Assembly (NCBI GenBank): GCA_000802045.1
Contig: JUEF01000141.1
Span: 1 to 40,616 of the forward strand
Direction: 5' to 3'
DNA from: Peptococcaceae bacterium BICA1-8
Lineage (GTDB): Bacteria; Bacillota; Peptococcia; Peptococcales; BICA1-8
Length of the DNA: 40,616 bases
The position numbers were made by a program, and so were the translations under genes. The notes under the pieces are model-generated. The model saw only the letters and a list, made by a program, of their open reading frames with translations. It searched no databases and was not told where the DNA came from. Positions 7,443 through 16,242 of the stretch are shown here, piece by piece (position 1 is the stretch's first letter; the number at the start of each line of letters is the position of its first letter).

Positions 7443-8879
7443 ATGCCTGATTTTGCAAATGGTTTTTTTGGAATACCTGGAGATAACATAATATTAACTG
7501 GAGGTAGTTTTTCCATTAAAAATAAAAACCATATTTGGACTATGAAGCAAACCGGTAATGGGTTATGGGGGAGATATACTCTGAACGGAGGTGATTCTTG
7601 GTCGCAATGGAGGGAGTTGATAACAGATATTAACGCTATATTTTCATTTACTATAAGTGATGAAAATAAAGTGCATTTATTATGTCAAAACAGTAGGGAG
7701 CAGATTTTGTATTGCCGCTGGCATGAAGCAGAAATCACCGTTGATTCATTTGATAAAAGGTGGCTTATAGATGAAAAAGTGACTAAACAAAAAATAATTA
7801 TTGATCATCGCAAAATGGTATACTTATTTTTATTTACTGAAAATTCGGTACATAAAACTTGGCAAATAAAATATTGCTGTAAGAAAAATGGAGAATGGAG
7901 TTTGCCTGAAATAATTGATTATGGTTTAGGCCCTAATTTAAGTCAAGGTACAGTAGGACTAGATTCCGAAGGGACAATTTACTTAATTTATGAACTTTTT
8001 AAAAATGGCAATTACCAGTTAATTTATCGGAAAAAAATCCCTTCCCTGGACCGGTGGAGTGACAAGGTACCTATTGCTGCATCAAAAGAAATAAATTTAA
8101 ATCCAAATATTCTAATAGATAAAAAAGATATAATTCATATAACATGGGTTAGAGCGGAAGACATGAATTTACGGGTTCTTTATCGTAGAAAAACAAAAAA
8201 TTCCGGAACCTGGATGGTAAGTGGATGGGAAAAAGAACGCTTCCTTTCGGAGCAGGAATTTAATTGCTATTTACCAGCTATGAAAACGATAGAAGATGAG
8301 GTAGAGGTTTACTGGCAGCAAAAAGAAGGAATATATCGGTCTATTTCCCAAGATAACGGCCTAAATTTTACTGAACCTATTCTTTACCAAACCTATGAAA
8401 CTTTAGCCGGATATAAACATATTCTACTAGATATTAATAACCTGCAGGCTTTTAATCCGGAAAGTTTTGAGCTAAATAGTACACCTGTTTATTTAGCAAT
8501 TACGGAGCTGGTAAATCATGAGTTTGAAAACACTAAAAAAAATAATATGGAAAACAACATTATGCCAAATGCAAAAAAATCTGAAAGCTGTTCTAGTATT
8601 GATAATTTTAGATTATATGGCGCCTGGAAAGAGTCTCATGAATACCTGGAAAAAATAAACGGAAATTTTCGCAGGCTAATTTTTGAAATGGATGAACTCA
8701 AACTAATCAATTCTTTAAACCAAACTATTAACAAAAAAATAGAGGTAAATGAACAATTAAAGCTGGAACTCCTCGAAAAAGAAGAACAATTAATGAAACA
8801 AAAGGAAAGGGAACAAAGGCTAGAGAATATAGTGCAAAAACTAAAGGCTAGATTGTTAGAAAAAATAAAGGAAAAATAA
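7443..8879 (+). CDS. BNR/Asp-box beta-propeller protein with C-terminal coiled coil
   Basis: A 478-residue protein without signal peptide. Residues 1-355 show propeller strands and two Asp-box-like turns, NGGDSWSQW near 48 and SQDNGLNF near 301, as in sialidase/BNR repeats. Residues 395-478 form a charged coiled coil ending LENIVQKLKARLLEKIKEK. It is the intact paralogue of the broken gene at 120-1660. The start has GGTGGTGG four bases upstream. The sialidase arginine triad cannot be recognised, so sugar binding, rather than hydrolysis, is the safer guess. The coiled coil suggests oligomerisation or anchoring in a layer. Role in the spore surface is inferred from neighbours. Confidence 0.75.
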   Translation: MPDFANGFFGIPGDNIILTGGSFSIKNKNHIWTMKQTGNGLWGRYTLNGGDSWSQWRELITDINAIFSFTISDENKVHLLCQNSREQILYCRWHEAEITVDSFDKRWLIDEKVTKQKIIIDHRKMVYLFLFTENSVHKTWQIKYCCKKNGEWSLPEIIDYGLGPNLSQGTVGLDSEGTIYLIYELFKNGNYQLIYRKKIPSLDRWSDKVPIAASKEINLNPNILIDKKDIIHITWVRAEDMNLRVLYRRKTKNSGTWMVSGWEKERFLSEQEFNCYLPAMKTIEDEVEVYWQQKEGIYRSISQDNGLNFTEPILYQTYETLAGYKHILLDINNLQAFNPESFELNSTPVYLAITELVNHEFENTKKNNMENNIMPNAKKSESCSSIDNFRLYGAWKESHEYLEKINGNFRRLIFEMDELKLINSLNQTINKKIEVNEQLKLELLEKEEQLMKQKEREQRLENIVQKLKARLLEKIKEK

Positions 8880-9118
8880 TTAGAAAATTAATTTAATTAC
8901 GAAAAAGTAGTAAAAAAAGGATTTGCCCAGTTATTATAACGATTTTAGATAGAAAAGCCGTATACCTAAACAGAATTGTAATAGTAAGTAATAAGGCTTA
9001 TTTATAGAGCTTGTGAAAAAATCACTTATTTTATAAAATAAAATAGCTGTCAGGCCTTATTTTTTCTTTTAGATATAGACACAAATTTTAATTATCAGAA
9101 TTAGGAGGGGATTTCTGC

Positions 9119-9799
9119 ATGAAGAAGTATTTTACTAAAACTAATCTTTTATCTCTGTTATTATTAGGTCTTTTTTTATTTGGTCTAGGTATTGGTCAAG
9201 CAGATGCCGCAGTTTCCTATGATTGGTCAAGCTTATACGCTAATTGGTATAATAGCCGCTATGGTAATACTCAGCCAACTACACCGGCACCACAGCCGCA
9301 GCCAGCACCAACACCAACACCAGCACCAACACCAGCACCAACACCAGCACCAGCACCAGCACCGGAGCCACAGCCACAACCAGCACCAGCACCACAGAAT
9401 CCACAAAATTATAGTGGAATGACCGCTGAGGAAAAACAGTTGGTAGAATTAATTAACCAGGAACGGGTTTCAAGAGGAAAAAAACCTCTACAAGTTGATC
9501 TTGAACTTTCTAAATGGGCTAAAATCAAAAGTAAGGACATGGTAGATAACAATTATTTCGCTCATCAGTCCCCAACCTATGGTAATGCATCTACTATGTT
9601 AAGAAACGCCGGTATCAGTTTCCGCTATGCAGGTGAAAATTTAGGTAAAACCTCCAGTGTTGCTAATGCTCACAGAGGTTTTATGGGCAGCAGTATCCAC
9701 CGGTCAACACTTCTAAATAGTAGTTACACTAATGTTGGCATTGGTATTGTTTATAAAGGTTCTACCATGTATGTTACTGAATTATTTGTAGCTAGATAA
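9119..9799 (+). CDS. Secreted CAP-domain (SCP/YkwD-like) protein
   Basis: A 226-residue protein. Residues 1-30 are a classical signal peptide (Lys-rich start, Leu/Phe core, cleavage near ADA). Residues 52-95 are a Pro/Ala/Thr/Gln linker, and residues 103-226 a CAP domain with NNYFAHQSP, RYAGENLG and HRGFMGSSIH, the conserved His and Glu positions. Bacterial CAP proteins such as B. subtilis YkwD are extracytoplasmic and often linked to spores or the wall; their activity is poorly known. RBS TTAGGAGGGG. It is the only gene here with a clear signal peptide. A paralogue without one follows at 9905. Confidence 0.85.
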   Translation: MKKYFTKTNLLSLLLLGLFLFGLGIGQADAAVSYDWSSLYANWYNSRYGNTQPTTPAPQPQPAPTPTPAPTPAPTPAPAPAPEPQPQPAPAPQNPQNYSGMTAEEKQLVELINQERVSRGKKPLQVDLELSKWAKIKSKDMVDNNYFAHQSPTYGNASTMLRNAGISFRYAGENLGKTSSVANAHRGFMGSSIHRSTLLNSSYTNVGIGIVYKGSTMYVTELFVAR

Positions 9800-9804
9800 T
9801 TAAA

Positions 9805-9844
9805 AAGTCTGTTCTCATTATTATTATGGGGACAGGCTTTTTTT
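9805..9844 (+). terminator. Intrinsic terminator
   Basis: AAGTCTGTTCTCAT pairs (with G-U pairs) with ATGGGGACAGGCTT, followed by a T tract, just after the CAP gene stop. Confidence 0.75.
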
Positions 9845-9904
9845 CAACCTAAAAAAGAGTATAACATATTATATTATTGTGAGAAATATTAACGAGGAGT
9901 TGAA

Positions 9905-10306
9905 TTGGTTTTGCAGTTATCAGAAATGACATCCCAGGAGAAGCAGTTAGCGGATTTAATAAATAGGGAACGTATTGAGAGAGGATTACAACCCCTAATA
10001 ATTGATAGTGACCTTGTAAAATGGTCAAAGATAAAAAGTCAGGATATGGTCAAAAACAATTATTTTGCCCATGAAGCACCGGACTATGGAAAAGCAGCGG
10101 AAATGTTAAGAAACGCTGGTGTCGTATTCCGTTATGTAGGGGAAAATTTAGGTAAAGCTTCTACTGTTACAAATGTTCATAATGGCTTTATGAAAAGCTC
10201 TGTCCATAAAGCTGCAATTTTACATAAGGGGTATAGCCATGTAGGTATTGGTATCTTTTCTAAAGGTCCTACTATATTTGTAACAGAAATTTTTGCAGCA
10301 AAATAA
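9905..10306 (+). CDS. CAP-domain protein lacking a signal peptide
   Basis: A 133-residue protein that is essentially a bare CAP domain: NNYFAHEAPDYG, FRYVGENLGKA and HNGFMKSSVH align with the product at 9119. It arose by tandem duplication. The TTG start, five bases after GAGGAG, leaves no room for a signal peptide or linker. It would stay in the cell that makes it, which could be the mother cell with deposition on the spore. An in-frame TTG at 9911 is an alternative start. Confidence 0.7.
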   Translation: MVLQLSEMTSQEKQLADLINRERIERGLQPLIIDSDLVKWSKIKSQDMVKNNYFAHEAPDYGKAAEMLRNAGVVFRYVGENLGKASTVTNVHNGFMKSSVHKAAILHKGYSHVGIGIFSKGPTIFVTEIFAAK

Positions 10307-10390
10307 TTTCCAAATTCCATGCTGCGAATTTAGTTCAAACCATGAAGCAGCACTTAATACTTCTAAAAGAAAACGGTGTATTACCAGCAA

Positions 10391-10425
10391 AACAAAATCC
10401 AGGCTCACACCTGGATTTTGTTTTT
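10391..10425. terminator. Bidirectional terminator
   Basis: CAAAATCCAGG pairs with CCTGGATTTTG (loop CTCACA), with T runs on both strands. It lies between the convergent genes ending at 10306 and 10432. Confidence 0.85.
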
Positions 10426-10431
10426 GTAGTA

Positions 10432-11115
10432 TTACTTACAGCCTTTTGCTTTTCTGTCTGTTCCACCAGTAAAAGGGAATTGTGGTGGATATGGCGGCCA
10501 GTCAGGAATGAAATCTGTGGGGCACTCCCCTAAAAACTCCCCGCATTCTGGAGGTGGTGGTGGGTAACCAAAGGTAGGAATTAATAATTGAACTTCAGCT
10601 TCTACTTTAATCAGGACCAAGATACCTACACAGCAGGTAACCTCCTCAACTCCGTTATTTCCTGGGTTTCTTTGAGAGATAAAGCAGAATAAGCATGTTG
10701 GGAATACATGACATTGCAGGCTTAAACCTTGTTCTCCTGCTCTATCTATCCGTAAGGTTTTGGTAATCATCTGAGTTTCACATTCAGTTTGAAAACCACC
10801 TGCATTCAAAGGAACCCTGGTGCAAACCTCTAAGGTAAAGGTAACTCTAACGATATCACCGCTAACATTAACGCAGCTTACATTTGTTGCGCTTACTGAA
10901 ACACATTCTGCATCATCTGCATTAGTAGTTAGACCTGGTGTAAAGCCGGTTACAACGACCTCTTCGACTTGAGTGTGCATGCATTCATTAAATACTTTTT
11001 TTACTTTGATTATATCGATTTCCAGGGGTGGCGGACATATGGCAAGACCAGTTTCTTGATCTACCGGAAGAGGTCCCGCTTTAATAGCTGATTGTTGCCT
11101 TTTTTCTTCGTCCAT
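10432..11115 (-). CDS. Cys-rich spore-type protein, paralogue 1
   Basis: A 227-residue protein closely similar to the product at 11280. Shared features: IKAGPL near residue 10, CPPPLEIDIIKVKKVFNEC near 27, a Cys-rich beta region (CHVFPTCLFCFIS, VTCCVGILVLIKVEAEV), and a C-terminal Pro-rich tail (FGYPPPPPECGEFLGECP, DWPPYPPQ). Even though it contains hydrophobic strands, there is no signal peptide. The phrase AEVQLLIPTFG resembles [11 protein letters not shown] in the product at 12142, hinting at a common module. ATG behind AGGAGG. Likely a cross-linked coat or exosporium protein, judged from the high Cys content and the neighbours; no named family is recognised. Confidence 0.7.
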   Translation of the reverse strand: MDEEKRQQSAIKAGPLPVDQETGLAICPPPLEIDIIKVKKVFNECMHTQVEEVVVTGFTPGLTTNADDAECVSVSATNVSCVNVSGDIVRVTFTLEVCTRVPLNAGGFQTECETQMITKTLRIDRAGEQGLSLQCHVFPTCLFCFISQRNPGNNGVEEVTCCVGILVLIKVEAEVQLLIPTFGYPPPPPECGEFLGECPTDFIPDWPPYPPQFPFTGGTDRKAKGCK

Positions 11116-11140
11116 ATTTTTACCTCCTATTATATAATGA

Positions 11141-11161
11141 TAATTAGGATTATCCTAATTA
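11141..11161. promoter_or_regulatory. Perfect palindrome in the 5' region of the Cys-rich gene
   Basis: TAATTAGGAT and ATCCTAATTA flank a single T. With no room for an RNA loop it looks like a dimeric protein binding site. It sits between the putative -10 (11172-11180) and the start codon at 11115. Confidence 0.4.
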
Positions 11162-11171
11162 TGCCTCACTA

Positions 11172-11180
11172 TATCCTATG
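11172..11180 (-). promoter_or_regulatory. Putative sigma-K -10 element
   Basis: Coding strand CATAGGATA, a perfect CATANNNTA, 57 bases before the start at 11115. No AC is seen at the usual -35 distance. Confidence 0.4.
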
Positions 11181-11228
11181 CAGTAATAAATTCATTGGCT
11201 ATTAAGAAAATAAAAAAAATTAGTTTAG

Positions 11229-11255
11229 AAACCCGAGTTAAGATAGCCCGGGTTT
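11229..11255 (-). terminator. Probable terminator of the second Cys-rich gene
   Basis: AAACCCG pairs with CGGGTTT around a 13-base loop; on the minus strand a T run follows after a short gap. Weaker than the others. Confidence 0.45.
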
Positions 11256-11279
11256 AATCTATTTACAGCCGAAAGGTTT

Positions 11280-11939
11280 TCAATTTCTCCCGCCTGTAAT
11301 TGGACCTTGAGGTGGATATGGCGGCCATCCAGGAACAAAGTCTGTTGGGCATTCTCCTAAGAATTCACCACATTCCGGTGGTGGTGGTGGATAGCCAAAA
11401 GTAGGAACCAACAACTGGACTTCAGCTTCTACTTTAATAAGAATTAAAATTCCTACACAGCAGGTAACAGCAAGAACACCATTTTTGCCATCTCTATCTG
11501 AAATAAAGCAGAATAAACATTGGGGGAAAACATCACATTGGATACTCAGCCCTTCTTCGCTAGCCCGATCAATTCGTAGAGTTTTAGTAACAGTTTGCGT
11601 ATTGCATCTTCTTTCAAATCCCCCGGTATCCAAAGGTACTGTAGCACAAGCCTCTAAATCAAATTGTACTCTAACAACATCTCCACTAATAACCTGGCAT
11701 TGGTTATTAATTACCGTTACAGAAGCACATTCTGCATCTACCGCATCCTGTGTATTACATCCTGTCCAGCCGGTTATGATGACTTCTTCAACTTGGGTAT
11801 GCATACATTCATTAAATACTTTTTTCACCTTGATAATGTCTATTTCCAAAGGTGGTGGACATTTGGCAAGGCCAGTTTCTGGATCTACCAGGAGAGGGCC
11901 TGCTTTAATTTGTTGTTCTGGCTTAAATTTTTCATCCAT
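11280..11939 (-). CDS. Cys-rich spore-type protein, paralogue 2
   Basis: A 219-residue tandem paralogue of the product at 10432, with the same order of motifs: IKAGPLLVD, CPPPLEIDIIKVKKVFNEC, TKTLRIDRASEEG, CDVFPQCLFCFIS, VTCCVGILILIKVEAEV and a Pro-rich tail. They differ mostly in the Cys-containing loop around residues 58-75 (TGCNTQDAVDAEC here) and at the last residues. ATG with AAAGGAGG. Each gene has its own leader and terminator, so they need not be co-expressed. Function inferred only from context. Confidence 0.7.
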   Translation of the reverse strand: MDEKFKPEQQIKAGPLLVDPETGLAKCPPPLEIDIIKVKKVFNECMHTQVEEVIITGWTGCNTQDAVDAECASVTVINNQCQVISGDVVRVQFDLEACATVPLDTGGFERRCNTQTVTKTLRIDRASEEGLSIQCDVFPQCLFCFISDRDGKNGVLAVTCCVGILILIKVEAEVQLLVPTFGYPPPPPECGEFLGECPTDFVPGWPPYPPQGPITGGRN

Positions 11940-12098
11940 CTATACTTGCCTCCTTTATATAAGTAGATTTAAGGATATCGCCTTTTTGTTCACAATATCT
12001 TATGAAGATAACTTATTTGGTGTGAATGCAATAATATTTATTTTTAATCTTATTAATCTTTACTACTCAAAAACATAAAATGGCAGAGAGGGGAGGGA

Positions 12099-12137
12099 AC
12101 TAAAAACTCCTGCCTTGAAAAAGGTAGGAGTTTTAGT
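12099..12137. terminator. Strong bidirectional hairpin terminator
   Basis: ACTAAAAACTCCTGCCTT pairs with AAGGTAGGAGTTTTAGT around GAAA; it follows the stop of the minus gene at 12142. Confidence 0.8.
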
Positions 12138-12141
12138 TCAG

Positions 12142-13503
12142 TTAATAAAATGAAGTAACATATTGCAGATAAATTGGTGCTCTGTATAAAGGTAGATCCT
12201 CTGTTTCTAAAATTAAGATTCCACTTTGAACCAAATAATTGATTTGGGGTTGAATAACTCCATTAACGTAAAGGTTTTGATAGGAAGTTCGTTTGGGGTC
12301 GAGAATTCCCTTATCACCATAAATGGTCAACTCATCTTTATTAGTATAGATTTTTTTACCATCAGCGAGGGTGTTATATTGATATGTTTCAGCCATTAAT
12401 AGTTGATCATGGGTACCTTTTATCATTAAAAACTGTAGGATAATTGGTACATCTTTTGGAGGAACATCTACCGTAGTCAACATTAATAATCCTTTTTTCA
12501 CTACATAGTTGGTTTTAGGCTGCAAAACACCATTAATAAAGAGATTAAGATAAGAAACTTTATTGGGGTCAAGGATGCCTTGATCACCATACATTGTTAT
12601 CTCATCTTCATTGGTATACATCTTTTTTAACCCATCGGAAATAGTATTGTACTGATAAGTCTCTACTTTAATTAGATAATCGTTTTTATCTTTAAAAGTA
12701 ATAAATAAAATAATAATAGGAACCCCTTTTGGGGGAACATTTTCTGTCTCTAATAAAAGTAAACCTTTTTCGAGTTTATAGTTAACGGTAGGCTGCAATA
12801 CCCCATTAATGAATAAATTAAAATAGGAAATGTCATCAGGATCAAGGATACCTCTATCACCATATTGGGTTAATTCATCTTCATCGGTATAAGTTTTTTT
12901 TATTCCATCGGATAAAGCATTATATTGATAGATCTCCGCTTTTATAGGGATCACTTTATAAAAAATAATGATTTCATTATGAAAAAGGCAGGAGTCAAAT
13001 ATTTTAGTTACGTTGACCCATGTTTTAAGGGCAGGGATACATGTTTTATTTTCATTAGAGGCGTCAATAGAGTTTATTGCTGGAATAATCAGATTTACTT
13101 CTGCTTCGGCATCAACAATTGTAGAAATATTAAGGATAATTTTCGCTTGATTAATGGTTTCATTTTTAGTGCAAATAGGAATAGCGAAACAGTTAAATTT
13201 GGAGGTTCTAAAACTTAAATTAGTACCCTTTGGGGCATATAGGCAAAATTGTTTAAGTGCTTTAAAGGGTATGGGAGAAGATTTAAAGGTATCACCAATA
13301 GAAACGGTGATGAATCCCTTAATTAAAACAATTATTTTATCAAGAGTGATATATTGCCCTGATGGAAGCTCGACTTGTTCATGGAGACGATTCTTAGATG
13401 AAATTTCAGTATAAATAATAGAGTTTCGAGCATAGGGGTCTAAGATATTTCCATTTTTATCTGTTAAATAACAAACAACTCTAGGGAGGCTGTTTTTGGA
13501 CAT
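12142..13503 (-). CDS. Spore-surface protein with three DUF4183 repeats
   Basis: A 453-residue protein starting at ATG 13503 (GGAG eight bases upstream; a GTG at 13512 is less likely). Residues 1 to about 190 are a beta-rich domain with [22 protein letters not shown] and scattered Cys, related in style to the Cys-rich proteins next door. Then come three repeats of about 85 residues, each with TYQYN, DELTxYGD(R/Q/K)GILDP and [10 protein letters not shown], the hallmark of DUF4183. These repeats occur in proteins of spore-forming Firmicutes. A single-repeat relative is encoded at 27163. No signal peptide. Divergent from the fibre-like genes at 13702. Confidence 0.8.
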   Translation of the reverse strand: MSKNSLPRVVCYLTDKNGNILDPYARNSIIYTEISSKNRLHEQVELPSGQYITLDKIIVLIKGFITVSIGDTFKSSPIPFKALKQFCLYAPKGTNLSFRTSKFNCFAIPICTKNETINQAKIILNISTIVDAEAEVNLIIPAINSIDASNENKTCIPALKTWVNVTKIFDSCLFHNEIIIFYKVIPIKAEIYQYNALSDGIKKTYTDEDELTQYGDRGILDPDDISYFNLFINGVLQPTVNYKLEKGLLLLETENVPPKGVPIIILFITFKDKNDYLIKVETYQYNTISDGLKKMYTNEDEITMYGDQGILDPNKVSYLNLFINGVLQPKTNYVVKKGLLMLTTVDVPPKDVPIILQFLMIKGTHDQLLMAETYQYNTLADGKKIYTNKDELTIYGDKGILDPKRTSYQNLYVNGVIQPQINYLVQSGILILETEDLPLYRAPIYLQYVTSFY

Positions 13504-13558
13504 TGCTATCACTCCATAACTTAATAAACAATACTGAGTGTGGGTAGAGTTTAACCTT

Positions 13559-13583
13559 TATTATATTTTATTGTAAAGCAAAG
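13559..13583. repeat. Left copy of a 25-bp direct repeat (with 21505-21529)
   Basis: The 25 bases starting TATTATATTTTATTGTAAAG match 21505-21529 in the same orientation with one mismatch (13578 G, 21524 A). Flanks on both sides differ. Together they bracket about 8 kb with unusual composition. Each copy also lies upstream of a minus-strand gene and contains AATATAATA on that strand, so a shared promoter is another explanation. Confidence 0.6.
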
Positions 13584-13701
13584 TAAATGTTCAAAGTTAA
13601 AAACAAACATAAAAATTAGATATAAAAATAGATATTAGTAAAAGTAAAGTTTCCAAAATTTAAGAAAATGCCTATTAACAGTTGATTCAAAAAGGGGTGA
13701 G

Positions 13702-14739
13702 ATGGTGGCGCAAGAGTTTTTTAGTGAAATTTTGAGAGAACTCCGGGAGCTGAACGGGAAGCTCACCTCTATAGAGGATTTGCTGGTTAAACACGAAAAA
13801 AATCACCGTAAAGTAGTGCAGCAGATGGCCTACTATCTGAAAGAACACCAACAGATTGCTGATTTTGTTATAAATGACATAACAAAAAGAAACGAAAAAT
13901 TAATTCGAGAACTGCAGAAACAGTATGTAAAACTCACTGCCGTATTAAACCCCAACTTGGTGGATGCAAGTCGGGGAACCGAACTTTTTTCAATCGTAAA
14001 TAACCTGGCTAAAGTTAAAGACTACCCCATTATTATGGCCGAAAACTCGCTAATTCCAACCCAACCCAATGACGCAGCTTACTACCGGGTAGGCTTCTTA
14101 ACTGATTTGATTACTACAGATTATAAGTCATTTGACGAAGGATACTCAACCTTTGTAAATACTGCGCAAAACTTACGAGTAGTTTCAACATCTACTGAAG
14201 ATTCTGCAGACGGAACAGGTGTCAGAACCGTTCTGGTAGGGGGGCTTGATAGTAATAACAATAGATACTTTGAGGTGATTAACTTAAATGGAACTACTCC
14301 GGTTACCACAACAAACCAATTTACCCAGTTGGATATCATCAATTCCACTTCAGCAGGTACAACAGGTGTTGCAGTTGGAACAATCTCAGTGACAAATTCC
14401 GGAGGAACTATAACTTTTGGAGCCATTGCAGCGAGAGAAAATGCCTGGCGGTCCGGTCGGGTGTTTACAGACCAAAACGCGACCGGCTATATTTTCGCTT
14501 GGACAATAGGTTCCTATAATGCGGCAGTTAGAGCACAGCTTGATGTCAATCACATCGCGGGATATCCCGAGGCCACCTTAGTAAGGTGCGGAGCCTTTGT
14601 CAATAATGAAACAAGAACAATCACTTTTCCCATACCAATTAAGATTCCAAAGAGCAGTCTTGTTACTGTCAAGGGGATTGCTAAACAGGAGATTAATGAA
14701 GTTACTACCTCTTTCCAGCTTTACACCAGTACAGAGTAA
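13702..14739 (+). CDS. Fibre-like structural protein with N-terminal coiled coil
   Basis: A 345-residue protein. Residues 1-85 are a heptad-rich coiled coil (ILRELRELNGKLTSIEDLL, then a basic helix). Residues 95-345 are Gly/Thr/Asn/Val-rich beta structure (RTVLVGGLDSNNNRYFEV, GTISVTNSGGTITFG, FPIPIKIPKSSLVTVKG), which looks like a virion or appendage decoration fold. No signal peptide or membrane anchor. ATG behind AAGGGGTGAG. It leads a three-gene set with 14792 and 16243, all visibly richer in G+C than the flanks. It could be a spore appendage protein or a domesticated phage tail-fibre component; there is no phage gene nearby. Confidence 0.6.
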   Translation: MVAQEFFSEILRELRELNGKLTSIEDLLVKHEKNHRKVVQQMAYYLKEHQQIADFVINDITKRNEKLIRELQKQYVKLTAVLNPNLVDASRGTELFSIVNNLAKVKDYPIIMAENSLIPTQPNDAAYYRVGFLTDLITTDYKSFDEGYSTFVNTAQNLRVVSTSTEDSADGTGVRTVLVGGLDSNNNRYFEVINLNGTTPVTTTNQFTQLDIINSTSAGTTGVAVGTISVTNSGGTITFGAIAARENAWRSGRVFTDQNATGYIFAWTIGSYNAAVRAQLDVNHIAGYPEATLVRCGAFVNNETRTITFPIPIKIPKSSLVTVKGIAKQEINEVTTSFQLYTSTE

Positions 14740-14791
14740 TGGTTTGACACTCATGCCCGATAAAGAAATTATTAGATAAGGGTGATGCGAG

Positions 14792-16219
14792 ATGCTTGGT
14801 AAATTAACAGGAACTGTTCGGGATGCTGTATCGAAATTACCTATACCGGGAGCCGTTGTAAACATATTTGATACATGTACTTGTATTACTTTTACCAACT
14901 CAAATGGAGTATATTTATCGGCTCCCTTTCCCGGTGGTACTTATTATGTAGTTGTAACAAAAACAGGTTACGAGCCTTCGGCTATTTTGCCGGTACAGAT
15001 TAAAAACGATCAGGTTCGAACTTTTGATGTTTATCTGATACCTTCCATTATTAACACTTCCTTGGATGCTTATAAAGACCAGCGGGTAGTGCAGTTATAT
15101 CCTAGACTTTCCTGGCGTTTTAAAACCTCAAACATTATCGGTACCATTCTCCAGTCAGTCACCGGAAGCGGTAATATCAGTGTTTTGAATGGTAAAGCAA
15201 TCCTAGCTACCGGAACGGCCGCTGCTTCCTCCGCTGAAATAAAAAGTGCCGGTACTCTTGTTCCGACTGCGGGGGAGGGGGTTATTGTACGGATAGCTGC
15301 CCGTTTCAGTACGGGGGTTGCCGGAAGCATGCAGTTGATAGGAATCGGTGATGATTCTGATGGATTTTTTTTCGGATTTAACGGTTCTTCCTTTGGGATT
15401 TTGCACCGACAAAACGGCACTGATTATTGGATTCCCCAAAACCAGTGGAATCTTGAACATTTAGACGGAACAACTGCTTTTTTCTTAGATCAAACCAAAG
15501 GAAATAATTACAGTATCAATTACCAGCCCTCAGGGTTTGGAAACATTGAGTTTTCTGTTGAAGATCCTGGAACTGGATTTCTCATCACAGTCCATATTAT
15601 CCGCTACGCTAATTCCAACATTAATCCCAGTCTTTTTAATTCAAACCTACCTCTTTCCGCAAAAGTAATTAATTTTACCAATGCTTCAAACGTTACCTTG
15701 GAAACCCCTTCAGCGGCAGCTTTTATTGAAGGTATTACTGAAGGCGAAACTCCCCGGGAAATTGCAGCCAGGATGGGTAACCTTTATGAAACTGCAACAG
15801 GCGGGGTAACCGTTCCCGCCAATGGGTTTTTATGTGTACAAATTACTAATCCCTCCGGAACGGGTAAAAAAGTTTTAATACAGCGGGTGACGGGATCAGG
15901 GCTAAAACCTTTTCGATGGGATTTAAAAAGAAATGCTTCCTTTGTCAATCCCGGTACAGCCTTAACGCCGCGAAACATGAATTTTGAGTTTACCGACAGC
16001 AGCAATCTGACAGTAAAATATATCTCCCAGTCCACCGATCCGTCTCTAGGCGGCAGCCTAATATCCAGTCGTATAGTAACAGGCGGAACCCTGGGCGTTG
16101 ATTACAACGGGTCATTAATTATCCCCAGCGGCTATACTTTTTTAATGCAAATGAGAAATTTAAACAGTCACACCGTTGAGTTAAGTGCCAATATTACCTG
16201 GGTAGAATACCAAGTTTAA
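14792..16219 (+). CDS. Appendage/fibre protein: CarboxypepD_reg-like, lectin-like and C-terminal beta domain
   Basis: A 475-residue protein in three parts. Residues 1-85 are a carboxypeptidase-regulatory-like Ig fold (GTVRDAVSKLPIPGAVV, then TNSNGVY). Residues 100-310 form a beta-sandwich with DGFFFGFNGSSFGILHRQNG and NYSINYQPSGFGNIEF; I recall similar stretches in phage structural proteins. Residues 330-475 (GFLCVQITNPSGTGKKV, ANITWVEY) match the C-terminal domain of the next gene. No signal peptide. RBS AAGGGTGA. The modular make-up, without enzyme motifs, suggests a structural surface fibre. Its family assignment rests on memory only. Confidence 0.6.
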   Translation: MLGKLTGTVRDAVSKLPIPGAVVNIFDTCTCITFTNSNGVYLSAPFPGGTYYVVVTKTGYEPSAILPVQIKNDQVRTFDVYLIPSIINTSLDAYKDQRVVQLYPRLSWRFKTSNIIGTILQSVTGSGNISVLNGKAILATGTAAASSAEIKSAGTLVPTAGEGVIVRIAARFSTGVAGSMQLIGIGDDSDGFFFGFNGSSFGILHRQNGTDYWIPQNQWNLEHLDGTTAFFLDQTKGNNYSINYQPSGFGNIEFSVEDPGTGFLITVHIIRYANSNINPSLFNSNLPLSAKVINFTNASNVTLETPSAAAFIEGITEGETPREIAARMGNLYETATGGVTVPANGFLCVQITNPSGTGKKVLIQRVTGSGLKPFRWDLKRNASFVNPGTALTPRNMNFEFTDSSNLTVKYISQSTDPSLGGSLISSRIVTGGTLGVDYNGSLIIPSGYTFLMQMRNLNSHTVELSANITWVEYQV

Positions 16220-16242
16220 TTTTTAAAGAAAGGGGAACAGAA

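Noticed and set aside
9192..9422. Gln/His-rich open frame
   Set aside because: Shadow of the Pro/Ala linker of the CAP protein, no ribosome site.
11485..12078. Long plus-strand open frame
   Set aside because: Antisense shadow of the Cys-rich gene with non-protein-like composition.
14121..15460. Several minus-strand open frames
   Set aside because: Antisense to the fibre-like genes, with no ribosome sites; due to higher G+C.
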